A DNA stretch of 43,889 nt from Gammaproteobacteria bacterium. Lineage in GTDB: Bacteria; Pseudomonadota; Gammaproteobacteria; Steroidobacterales; SZUA-146. Each line of letters starts with the position of its first letter. Within the stretch, counting starts at the first letter, position 1. The notes under the pieces are model-generated. The model did no database searches, was not told the origin of the DNA, and was given only the letters and a program-made list of their open reading frames with translations. Position numbers and translations under genes: made by a program. Shown in pieces: positions 17,643 through 25,585 of this stretch. The DNA lies in contig JABDLQ010000184.1 of assembly GCA_013002925.1 (NCBI GenBank), forward strand, positions 1 to 43,889, given 5' to 3'.

Positions 17643-18740
17643 TCAAGGCCAATCCCGCGCTGGACTGATAAACGAACCATCAGTCAACTGTGCCAGTCGC
17701 CAGTACATCGGTGCAGCTCGTGCGTCGCCTTCCATTGGGAACAGGATGATGTTGACTGGAATTCCGCCTGCCAGGTTCCTTAATGCACTTTCAAAATGTT
17801 GAACGCGAGCTTTTGGCGATGCAGTCTTTCGAATTGGTAGCTTGTCACCCATCGTTGGCAGTCCGTCAACCAGTAGATAGATGTTGTCGGGTGGCGGACT
17901 CATATCGCGTGACACTTGCAAAGCGCGTGACAAACTGGTGCCTTTTGACGGCACCACTTCGTCAAGCCCCTGCAATGCCGCTGTCACCTGCTCAGGGTCC
18001 GCAGCATCCAGCCAGTCTCCTGCAGTTCCGTCGACGACCGGTCGGGCCGTCTGATTAAAGGTATAAATCTGAAACCCGATTTCTTTGGGTAACTTCGCAA
18101 TCAGCCAGCGCACGCTACCGACAGCGCGCCGCCACTTGACAGAGTTCCTTTGCTCCTGTTCCGACATGTTTCGCCGCCGGATAATATTTACGATAGTTTC
18201 ATCCAGCATGCTTGCAGAACTGTCCACCAGAAACAGTACTCTCTTGCCGCCAAGCTTGAGTCCTGTCAGATACAGGCGATCACCGGCGCCGATGATACGT
18301 TGCAAATCATCACCAACGTCATCCTGTTCCTGCTGACTACCCTGCAGTCGACGGGTAGCCTCTTCAAGACTTTTGATATCTGCCTTTAGCTTTTCAATGG
18401 CCTCACGTTCAGCTAACGTCGACTGATCCAGCCGCGCCAGCTCCGTTTTTTTGTCCTCAAGCACCTGCACTATCTGTTGAATCTGTCCTGCAATTTCAGA
18501 CTGGCGGCGCGTAACTGAATCGATTGTAGTGCGCAGTTCGAATAAATTTCGTTTTGACAATTCAACACGCTTGTCCATCAGGTTAACTTCAGAAATTAAT
18601 TTAACGTTAACCTGCGCATTAGTTTCTTTGGTGGCGTGATTGATAATCATAAAAAACAATACAACGGCACCGAAGCCACAACTCATGATGTCGAGAAACG
18701 ACAAACTGAAAACTGTAGCTTTACGCTTACGCCTGGCCAT
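17643..18740 (-). CDS. Membrane VWA-domain protein 1 with ExbD-like N-terminal helix
   Basis: 365 residues from the ATG at 18738-18740 (AGGT 8 nt upstream; a GTG just before, at 18743, is also possible). A basic N-terminus MARRKRKAT precedes the helix SLSFLDIMSCGFGAVVLFFM (12-31), with Asp17 at the membrane entry. A coiled coil runs from about 49 to 135. The VWA domain (about 165-362) has a complete MIDAS set: DSSAS (173-177), Thr268 in KGTSL and Asp292 in LLVDGLPT. VWA domains bind protein partners through the metal site. The helix resembles ExbD/TolR rather than a plain anchor. The gene overlaps the FHA gene by 14 bp. Confidence 0.84.
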   Translation of the reverse strand: MARRKRKATVFSLSFLDIMSCGFGAVVLFFMIINHATKETNAQVNVKLISEVNLMDKRVELSKRNLFELRTTIDSVTRRQSEIAGQIQQIVQVLEDKKTELARLDQSTLAEREAIEKLKADIKSLEEATRRLQGSQQEQDDVGDDLQRIIGAGDRLYLTGLKLGGKRVLFLVDSSASMLDETIVNIIRRRNMSEQEQRNSVKWRRAVGSVRWLIAKLPKEIGFQIYTFNQTARPVVDGTAGDWLDAADPEQVTAALQGLDEVVPSKGTSLSRALQVSRDMSPPPDNIYLLVDGLPTMGDKLPIRKTASPKARVQHFESALRNLAGGIPVNIILFPMEGDARAAPMYWRLAQLTDGSFISPARDWP

Positions 18741-20112
18741 CACTATCTACCTGCCGGATAATCCGCACTTCAATTCCGGGGTTACCGATTTGCACGCGAT
18801 CACCAACATTCAACGCTTGTGACCCGGACACACGTTTGCCATTGACGAACGTTCCATAGGTGCTTTTATCATCTATTACAACCTGCCCACCACGCTGACT
18901 GATCAGGCAATGCTGCCGGGAGATCCCTTTAACGACTCCACTGACCTGGTGGCCCCATTGATTGGCCGGCAAAGACGTCCCGAGCATCAGGGCCTCGTCC
19001 GATACCGGATACGCCAAGGCATCAACGAGCACATGAGTCCCTGCTTGCGCTACCCGCGAGGGAGAACTCGGGATCCGCCCGGTGTCCGTTGTCACCAGGC
19101 TGGGCGACGCTTGCCACGGTCGCTGCAATATCAGCGACAAATGCTCGTCGTCATGCACAAATGCATGGCTTTCCTGCAGTATATTTTTTGGCACGGCCAG
19201 TGGCGGTAGCTGCATGACACGGAATGCGGGATTGTGCTGTAGTTGGGCCATCAGCCCCGGTAAGTTTGCTACACGGGCGCTGAACATGACCGTCGTCACT
19301 TCACCCGCCAGTTCCCGTGCAGTTATTGCATTTATCACTGGCTGATACAGTCCCGCAACGGCACCCGCCAATGTGTCAGCGCTCAGCGTCGTTTCGTATT
19401 GCTTGTCTGCACTGGAAACGACGACATTGTCAGCGCCAGCGTTCAGAGTCTCGACAATACCGGGGATAGTGTCATACAACCACTGTTCCGAAGCTGCAGT
19501 ATGCATGGGATCAAAGCGGGTTGTTTTGACAAAGGTATCAGCTATGGCACTTGCCCATCGCGCTGTAAAATCCTTGAGACCAATGTTATGAAGTTGGGCT
19601 ACATCCGTGCGCCGCAACCCGTTCTCGACGCGCAGTTCCGTGATCAACAGGTTGTGTATCGTTGCATCAACGACCAACATACGGTTTCCGGGGACCGGAT
19701 GACTGACAGCCGCGAGTGCCGCATCCACGAGGCCACGCACCGGAATTTCTGCCCGCTCACAAATTCCCAGCAGCAATCCAAGTTGTTGCTTTGAAAAGCC
19801 TGGAGGTACGCCGATGATCACGTTGTCGGTAACCGCACGATATGGCTCATAAATACTTTGCAAATGCGTGTAGACAAGGTCTGCCGGAGTCAGCATGTTT
19901 GCAAAAGTCCGCTCGAGACGCTCCAGACTCAATTGTTGCCAAAAACTGCAGTTGATTTTACGGGGATGGATACGCGCCTGGGCAAAAGCCTCTGCGCCAA
20001 TCAGTAACTGCTCGTCATCCAGAACCGCGTAGCCTGGGCTCGCCTCCGCCACATGGGTCTCGGAAGCGGCAAGCACTCCCGAGTCATTGAGTTCCAGTGC
20101 CAGCAAGGCCAT
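18727..20112 (-). CDS. Actin/Hsp70-like ATPase-fold protein fused to an FHA domain
   Basis: 461 residues from the ATG at 20110-20112, 2 nt after the stop of the channel gene, with GCAGGTG upstream; an in-frame ATG at 20154 would place 14 odd residues before the first beta strand. Residues 1 to about 330 look like an actin/Hsp70 fold: MALLALELNDSGVLAAS (degenerate phosphate-1), NVIIGVPPGFSKQQLGLLL with the Hsp70-like helix AEIPVRGLVDAALAAV, and LVVDATIHNLLIT (phosphate-2). The usual D-x-G glycines are missing, so ATP hydrolysis is doubtful. The C-terminal FHA domain (about 361-454) has ISRQH (397-401) and KSTYGTFVNG, the phosphothreonine-binding loops. It is cytoplasmic and a natural reader of the kinase encoded three genes upstream. 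Confidence 0.78.
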   Translation of the reverse strand: MALLALELNDSGVLAASETHVAEASPGYAVLDDEQLLIGAEAFAQARIHPRKINCSFWQQLSLERLERTFANMLTPADLVYTHLQSIYEPYRAVTDNVIIGVPPGFSKQQLGLLLGICERAEIPVRGLVDAALAAVSHPVPGNRMLVVDATIHNLLITELRVENGLRRTDVAQLHNIGLKDFTARWASAIADTFVKTTRFDPMHTAASEQWLYDTIPGIVETLNAGADNVVVSSADKQYETTLSADTLAGAVAGLYQPVINAITARELAGEVTTVMFSARVANLPGLMAQLQHNPAFRVMQLPPLAVPKNILQESHAFVHDDEHLSLILQRPWQASPSLVTTDTGRIPSSPSRVAQAGTHVLVDALAYPVSDEALMLGTSLPANQWGHQVSGVVKGISRQHCLISQRGGQVVIDDKSTYGTFVNGKRVSGSQALNVGDRVQIGNPGIEVRIIRQVDSDGQA

Positions 20113-20114
20113 CG

Positions 20115-20912
20115 CTAACGCACCTGCAGCTGACTGACAAGGCGTTCGTCGCAATAATGTTCGGTGTCAAGCACCAGTCGTTCCTGCACGAGGGTTAGCT
20201 GATGCAACAGGAACATCAAAATGATACTGAGCAACAACGCTATAAACGTGGAATTAAACGCCACACCAAGACTGGCGGTAACGCCAGTGATATCACCTTC
20301 TACTGCTTTGTGGGCCTGACCGAGAGCTTCACCAATACCACGAACAGTACCTATAAAACCGATCGACGGGATCGCCCAGGCAATGTATCGCACCAGCGAC
20401 AATTCAGAATCCAGTCGGTCTGATTCGCCTTCGCAAAGCGTCCGCACGACTGTCGACACATCTTGGATATTGCGAGTCGAACGAAACCGGTGCAACGCGC
20501 TCAACAGCACGCGAGGCAGCAACAAGCCCGATTGATCCACCGGGAGTTCCTGCACAGTCCGCGAATAGGAACGGGTGTCTTCCGGTAGAATACTGACCCC
20601 CTCTGCAAGTGGAATCAGATCTTTTTCAAGCATTCGTCCTTCTTTGGTCGTCAGCGCAGCCTTGTATCCCATGATGGCAAGCGCCCAAAAAAACAATATA
20701 AAACAACATTCCTGTTCAAGGTCCTTGATCAGGATATACGGTGATCGTTCCGGGACATAATTTTCGTCTGCAGCGATCTGTTCAAGTTGCTGGGCGCGGA
20801 TATCGGCAGCTTTTGGGCGTATGACCAGTGTATAAACACCATGCACAATGACAATGGCAGTAATCAGTGCAAATATCTGGTAGGCAAACTCAATCGGTAA
20901 TTTTCGGTTCAT
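20115..20912 (-). CDS. MotA/TolQ/ExbB-type proton channel subunit
   Basis: 265 residues. Hydrophobic helices at about 11-31, 67-84, 175-192 and 212-238. The third carries the family signature IPSIGFIGTVRGIGEALGQA, matching the GTVxGI of TolQ/ExbB, with Thr189 in the position of the proton-path threonine. The last helix, VTASLGVAFNSTFIALLLSI, matches ExbB/TolQ helix 3 and contains a second polar S-T pair. A cytoplasmic segment of about 85 residues separates the helix pairs, as in this family. Such proteins form pentameric proton channels around a dimer of ExbD, TolR or MotB. No ExbD, TolR or MotB gene is present, but the two VWA proteins carry an ExbD-like helix. Confidence 0.87.
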   Translation of the reverse strand: MNRKLPIEFAYQIFALITAIVIVHGVYTLVIRPKAADIRAQQLEQIAADENYVPERSPYILIKDLEQECCFILFFWALAIMGYKAALTTKEGRMLEKDLIPLAEGVSILPEDTRSYSRTVQELPVDQSGLLLPRVLLSALHRFRSTRNIQDVSTVVRTLCEGESDRLDSELSLVRYIAWAIPSIGFIGTVRGIGEALGQAHKAVEGDITGVTASLGVAFNSTFIALLLSIILMFLLHQLTLVQERLVLDTEHYCDERLVSQLQVR

Positions 20913-20930
20913 TCTGGACAGCCTGGATGT

Positions 20931-21155
20931 TTAGATATCAATCGGAAATGAAATTTCGGTATCAGCATTGATTTTTTCCGAGGGAACGAATCGATCCTGC
21001 CTGGTTGCTGGCGCCGTTGTGGACTCAACCTCTTCCTCTGCAGTTGTCACGGCGGATTCATCTTCCTGACTCTCATCCTGCGCCGCGCTCAAAAGCGCAA
21101 ATGAAAGGCTGACAACTCCCAGCACGGTTTTTACGATCAGACCAAAATCTTTCAT
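20931..21155 (-). CDS. Small acidic exported protein, function unknown
   Basis: 74 residues. The N-terminus MKDFGLIVKTVLGVVSLSFA is a signal peptide with a likely cleavage after SAA. The mature part of about 49 residues is very acidic and Thr/Ala-rich (DESQEDESAVTTAEEEVEST) and ends EISFPIDI. The open frame starts 3 bp after the stop of the PEGA/FGE gene and ends 18 bp before the channel gene, so it is embedded in the operon. No homologous family is recognised. It could be a small periplasmic partner of the channel or of the VWA proteins. Confidence 0.65.
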   Translation of the reverse strand: MKDFGLIVKTVLGVVSLSFALLSAAQDESQEDESAVTTAEEEVESTTAPATRQDRFVPSEKINADTEISFPIDI

Positions 21156-21158
21156 GAA

Positions 21159-23222
21159 TTACTCCAAATATCGACCAATCCGGAAGCCGAGATCAGGACG
21201 TCCCTGATCGGATGAGTCACGGTAAGTCGGCCGTAGCTCGCTGATTCTCGAATGTTGCCAGCTGGAGCCCCGAATCACATAGGCCGGCTGTGCCGGTGTA
21301 TTCGTTGCGAACGCGCTGGATCTGTAAATATCCTGAGTCCATTCAGAAACATTTCCCGCCATATCATAAAGGCCTGCAGGATCAGCGGCAAAATTTGCCA
21401 CCGGTGATGTGGCCGGAAAACCATCCACATAATTATCTATGACAGCACTTGTCAGTCCGAGTGCAGTGCGATCTGCGAAATTTCCAAAATCTGTCGGGGG
21501 CGTTACATCCTCGCCCCAGGGAAACAGAGTTAACTCGCGGTTTCCGGAAAAGCGCGCGGCCCAGGCCCATTCCGCCTCGCTCAGCAGGCGATAACCTATG
21601 TTTTTTGGCTCCGCCGGTTGCATGCGCCCACCCGCCCTGACATAGGCGGGCGGCAGGCCCTCCTGTTGACTCAGCCAGTTGCAGTATTGTGCTGCATCAT
21701 CCCAGGTCACGTTAACCACCGGATGATCGGGCGCATCCAGCGACACGCTAAAAAACATTCCGGAAGAATGTTCCGGGCGGAAGGCTTTAAATCGCTCGTT
21801 GGTTACTTCCTGTGTGCCGATGTAATACATGCGCGTGAGTTCAACTTTGCGCAATTGCTCATTGGATCGTCGGCCACGCACGCGTCTTGACGCACCCATC
21901 GAAAAAGCATGGGGCCTCATCAATATCAGCGTTTGACCGTCAGCAGTCTGAATTTTCGCCTTGCGTGCAAGCTCCGCTTCACGCGCCTCTTCCAGCGTCA
22001 GCAGTTTGACTGCAATCTCCTGCGGGGCTGCAGGTTTTGGTAATACGGTAATGAACGCCGGCGCGTACCCGGCGGCGCGAATTTCGAGTTGCTGATCACG
22101 CGCAGGAAGCTCGAGTTGTGCACCCGCCAGGCCAATCTGTTCGCCTGCGCTCCATACGCTTGCGCCAGATGGCGCATTAATCACGGTAATCAACCCTACT
22201 TGCGGGACCAGGGACCATTCCAGGTTGATATCTTCGTTGCTCGCTACTTTGATCGTTTCACTTATCTTGTCATACCCCACTTTCGTGACAGCAAGGGTAT
22301 AACTTTGTCCAGGCGGCAATTTCAACGTGCGCGGAGTGAGCCCGTAGTAACGCCCATCGATACTGATTGCCGCAGCCGCAGGTGTGGTTGACACTGTGAT
22401 GGATCCATCGGCTTTTTTCATCACGATGTCAGTCAATTCAAGGCGTTGCTCTGCCGCCAGGTTAAGCGTTTTAAACCAGCGTTTGTAGCCTGGCGCCCGC
22501 AGTGAAAGCCGATGCTCACCGGCAAGAATCTCAAACGTACCGGGAGTGTGACCGACAAGCGTTTCGCCAACATAGACGTTGGCAGTCACGGGCAGCGTTG
22601 AAATTTGCACGTCCGCCCAGTTTGGCCGTAAATCAACGGTTATCGTTTGGGATCGGCCAAGACCTTCTACCGTGACGTTGCCTGTCCAGGGCTGAAACCG
22701 CGGAGCTTCCACCTGCACAGGATAGTCGCCTGCGGGCACTTCGACAGTTCCATGCATATCCTTCAGGGTGACTTCATCGCCGACCCGTATCACCGCATTC
22801 GTGACATTGTCAGCAAACTCGAAATTCAGCTTGCCGGGAAGCTTTTTCAGCGTCAATTGAAATTTTTGAATGGCTTCGTCGTCGATCCGCAATGATTCGT
22901 GCAATGGATAGTAACCGGCCTTGTTTGCACTGACCTCAATTTCCCCCGGCAGCACAAGATAATGATCCTTCCAGGCGATTTGCAGCAACCCCGCTGAAAT
23001 ATTCAAGGTGTCAGCCCCGGGCTCGACCTGCACCCAGACAGACCGCGCTGCAAACACAAACCACAGCGCAAACAGCAGCGCTGCCAGCAAAGATAACGCC
23101 ATAACTTTTTTTGCACTCCAGCGCTTCTTCCGGACTTGCTCGGGAGCGCTTGGGGAATAATCAACGACTTCGATCGGACTAGCATGATCGGCCCCACCTG
23201 ATGTGGTGGCATCTGCCGGCAT
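21159..23222 (-). CDS. Membrane-anchored PEGA-repeat protein with C-terminal FGE-sulfatase-like domain
   Basis: 687 residues. A cytoplasmic N-tail of about 38 residues precedes one membrane helix (39-59); the rest should be periplasmic. About five beta-sandwich PEGA-type repeats follow (about 63-407), clearest in VYVGETLVGHTPGTFEILAG and ISIDGRYYGLTPRTLKLPPG. The FGE-sulfatase/SUMF1 fold (about 424-687) has QEVTNERFKAF, PVVNVTWDDAAQYCNWLS, GYRLLSEAEWAWAARF, LYDMAGNVSEW and the ending LGFRI. The catalytic cysteine pair of true formylglycine-generating enzymes is absent: the region reads ISELRPTYR, so it is probably a binding module rather than a sulfatase activator. Its ATG directly follows the kinase stop (TAGATG). 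Confidence 0.88.
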   Translation of the reverse strand: MPADATTSGGADHASPIEVVDYSPSAPEQVRKKRWSAKKVMALSLLAALLFALWFVFAARSVWVQVEPGADTLNISAGLLQIAWKDHYLVLPGEIEVSANKAGYYPLHESLRIDDEAIQKFQLTLKKLPGKLNFEFADNVTNAVIRVGDEVTLKDMHGTVEVPAGDYPVQVEAPRFQPWTGNVTVEGLGRSQTITVDLRPNWADVQISTLPVTANVYVGETLVGHTPGTFEILAGEHRLSLRAPGYKRWFKTLNLAAEQRLELTDIVMKKADGSITVSTTPAAAAISIDGRYYGLTPRTLKLPPGQSYTLAVTKVGYDKISETIKVASNEDINLEWSLVPQVGLITVINAPSGASVWSAGEQIGLAGAQLELPARDQQLEIRAAGYAPAFITVLPKPAAPQEIAVKLLTLEEAREAELARKAKIQTADGQTLILMRPHAFSMGASRRVRGRRSNEQLRKVELTRMYYIGTQEVTNERFKAFRPEHSSGMFFSVSLDAPDHPVVNVTWDDAAQYCNWLSQQEGLPPAYVRAGGRMQPAEPKNIGYRLLSEAEWAWAARFSGNRELTLFPWGEDVTPPTDFGNFADRTALGLTSAVIDNYVDGFPATSPVANFAADPAGLYDMAGNVSEWTQDIYRSSAFATNTPAQPAYVIRGSSWQHSRISELRPTYRDSSDQGRPDLGFRIGRYLE

Positions 23223-25517
23223 CTATATGCGCTCCCGGCACATGATTTCATACCGGACGTCTGTCTCCCCGGGTGCCAACGCAATCGTCACGCGGACATC
23301 GCGAAACCCGGCACGTGTACCGACAGCGGTATATTCTCCGGGTCGCAATTCCAGCGTTCGACTGTTGAACGTGCCCATTTTACCCACCCGGTACACGGTC
23401 ACGTCAGTAGCCCCATCGGAGTTCAACGTCACGGTTACCGGCTGCCGGGTAAGCGCCATCAGGTTGCGTAGTTCTGCGGCTTGAGCATCCAGCCTGGCAT
23501 CACCGGCGTACGGTTGCAGACGAGTGAGCAATGCTTGCGCGCTGTTGTACGCACTGGCACTGGTCAATCGCATGGGTTCGCCAAGCAATGTTTGCAACTC
23601 TTCTTCCACATCTGCACGATTGCGCACACGGCGCACACCGTCACGGGCGCTTTGCAACGTGGGGTCCTGCTCCAGCGCCGCCTTGTACTGGCGCTCCGCT
23701 GCGCGCCAATCACCCCGTCCTTCCAGCACGCGCGCCTCCCCTTCCAGCCGATTGACGTCCTGCAATCGCACTGCGGTATCAAGCTGTTGCAACGCTTCTG
23801 TCACCTCACTGGCACCCGGGCGCAGTGAGCGCGCTCGTTCAAATGCACGGCGTGCGCGATCAAAATCAGATTTTTCGAGTGCTGCAAAACCTGCTGACAT
23901 ATGTCCGGAAAACGCACGTCTGGCACGCTGCCGCTGGATTCTGTTAATACCGTCGGTGGCGGCCTGCCACTGTGCATCCAGTTCCCCGGCTTGTTGATAG
24001 GCCGTCAGCGCCGCATCGTAGTCACCTGACTGCTCCAGTTCTTCCGCGCGGTCAACCAGAGCCAGTACTTCGTCAAGATTGGCAGCGCGTTCGAGACCCG
24101 TCTGAGCGCGCTCTGATGTCGCATCGATTTGCAGTACCGTCGAATATTTTTGATCTGCCAGAGCAGCATCTCCTGCAGCGATTGCGGCATCCGCTTCAGC
24201 CAGTGTGTCGGTCACAATCGTATCTGCGATGTCGCTCAGGTCCGCAGCGATGTCATGGCCCTCTGAGTATTTTGCCAGCGCTTGCTCATATTTTTTCTGC
24301 CGAAACAGTTGATCGCCAGCGATCGCCGCTTGCTTGATCTGATCAAAGCGCTCGGGTGCCCATACGATGGCCTTTTTGTCGTCGAGATAAAACTGTTTAT
24401 CGAGCAACTGTTCGAGCATTGACTCCGCGTCTTTTCGCATTTTGGCCTGCTGCGCCAGCTTCCATGGTTCAATATCAGTTGCCCGAGGTGGGCTCTGGGT
24501 GGCAACAGGTGCTGGCGTCACCGCAGAAGTGGGGGCATCGGCAGATGCGGTTACGGGTTCACGTTCGCCGACCCACCGAGGCACAACATAAAATAATGCA
24601 ACGAGTCCAATGAACCCATAGAGCAGGAGCAATGGCACCAGTCGTTTATGGCGTGTTGGCGGCGGCGCGGCGGCGCCGTGCGAAGCAGTGGAATTATTAC
24701 CCGGGTCAATCACCTCGATTCTGTCGTCTTCGGCTGTATCAAAGACAAACTCATCCGGGGGTACGGTCACATTGCCTTGCTCATCCAGTGCCTGACGCAA
24801 TGCGTCCGCAACAATTGCCATCCGGGCGGGACGCTGCTGAGCATCCGGATGCATGAGTTGCTCAACAAGTTCAGAAAGCGTGGCCCCCAGGTTCAGCGGA
24901 GGGCCTTCCTCATCCGGCCATCGACCTTCGGCCAATCGATACAACGCAACACCGAACGCATACATATCGTCACCGGGCTCGGGCGGCTCACCGTCACGTT
25001 GCGCCGGACTCATACTGCGCGAAGAACCACCACTGCGAAGCCCGGCGGCTCCCGATTCAGAGGCAATGCCAAAATCAATCAAGCGGGTATGTTTACGCTC
25101 GTCGAACAAAAAATTGCTCAGCTTTATATCGCGATGCACGATGCCCTGTTGATGTACATGGTCAAGTGCCTCTGCAATCTGGATTAGCGCCGGGAGAAAT
25201 TGTGCGTGGGGTCTGCCCGCGAGTTTTTCCAGGCTGCCACCGCTGAGATATTCGAGAGTGAGATAGGTAAAATTGTCATCAGCATGACACTCAAACGCAC
25301 GCACAATACCGGAATGAACACAACGCCCACACTGAGCAAATTCATTTTTTAAGAGGTTAACGCCGGTCACATCATCGCTGTTCGCGATTTTTATGGCCAC
25401 CCGCGACTTGAGCTGGTCATCCCGGGCAAGCCACACCTGGCAATGGGCGCTGGTGTGTAATAGCGCGAGAAGTGTATAACGGTCAGAAATTCGACGACCT
25501 TTCGCAAGAGGTTCCAT
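23223..25517 (-). CDS. Transmembrane Ser/Thr protein kinase with extracytoplasmic TPR and PEGA-like domains
   Basis: 764 residues. The Hanks-type kinase domain (about 14-245) has catalytic Lys43 (VAIKIAN), Glu59, HRDIKLSN (128-135), DFG (148-150) and MSPAQ in place of SPE. Unusually the glycine-rich loop is degenerate: LLHTSAHCQVWLA has no glycine. A linker to about 290 leads to one membrane helix (293-313). The extracytoplasmic part has a Pro/Thr-rich stretch, TPR-like helical repeats (about 395-650) and a C-terminal PEGA-like beta domain (about 690-764, ending TVYRVGKMGTF to VRYEIMCRERI). It probably senses the periplasm and phosphorylates cytoplasmic targets read by the FHA protein. It starts the tightly packed part of the operon, 68 bp after the lipoprotein gene. 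Confidence 0.88.
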   Translation of the reverse strand: MEPLAKGRRISDRYTLLALLHTSAHCQVWLARDDQLKSRVAIKIANSDDVTGVNLLKNEFAQCGRCVHSGIVRAFECHADDNFTYLTLEYLSGGSLEKLAGRPHAQFLPALIQIAEALDHVHQQGIVHRDIKLSNFLFDERKHTRLIDFGIASESGAAGLRSGGSSRSMSPAQRDGEPPEPGDDMYAFGVALYRLAEGRWPDEEGPPLNLGATLSELVEQLMHPDAQQRPARMAIVADALRQALDEQGNVTVPPDEFVFDTAEDDRIEVIDPGNNSTASHGAAAPPPTRHKRLVPLLLLYGFIGLVALFYVVPRWVGEREPVTASADAPTSAVTPAPVATQSPPRATDIEPWKLAQQAKMRKDAESMLEQLLDKQFYLDDKKAIVWAPERFDQIKQAAIAGDQLFRQKKYEQALAKYSEGHDIAADLSDIADTIVTDTLAEADAAIAAGDAALADQKYSTVLQIDATSERAQTGLERAANLDEVLALVDRAEELEQSGDYDAALTAYQQAGELDAQWQAATDGINRIQRQRARRAFSGHMSAGFAALEKSDFDRARRAFERARSLRPGASEVTEALQQLDTAVRLQDVNRLEGEARVLEGRGDWRAAERQYKAALEQDPTLQSARDGVRRVRNRADVEEELQTLLGEPMRLTSASAYNSAQALLTRLQPYAGDARLDAQAAELRNLMALTRQPVTVTLNSDGATDVTVYRVGKMGTFNSRTLELRPGEYTAVGTRAGFRDVRVTIALAPGETDVRYEIMCRERI

Positions 25518-25585
25518 ATCAGATGTCGCATTCAGTGGTTAGTTATTAATCGGGAACACCGGTGTGGATCGGGGCTTTAAAAAAA

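Noticed and set aside
16619..18740. Bat (BatA/BatB) or MoxR-VWA operon
   Set aside because: Two VWA membrane genes are adjacent as in bat operons, but there is no MoxR ATPase, DUF58 or BatD gene, and the helices are N-terminal with an ExbD-like Asp rather than flanking a central VWA.
16619..20912. Zorya anti-phage system
   Set aside because: Zorya also uses a MotA/ExbB-like subunit, but its ZorB carries a peptidoglycan-binding OmpA domain and it needs ZorC and a ZorD or ZorE effector. Here there is no such effector, and the partner proteins are VWA, kinase and FHA.
21159..23222. Sulfatase-activating formylglycine-generating enzyme
   Set aside because: The catalytic cysteine pair is missing and no sulfatase gene is nearby.
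16619..25517. Type VI secretion regulation module (PpkA/Fha)
   Set aside because: A kinase and an FHA protein are present, but no VipA/VipB, ClpV, Hcp, VgrG, TssJ-M or PppA phosphatase gene is visible.
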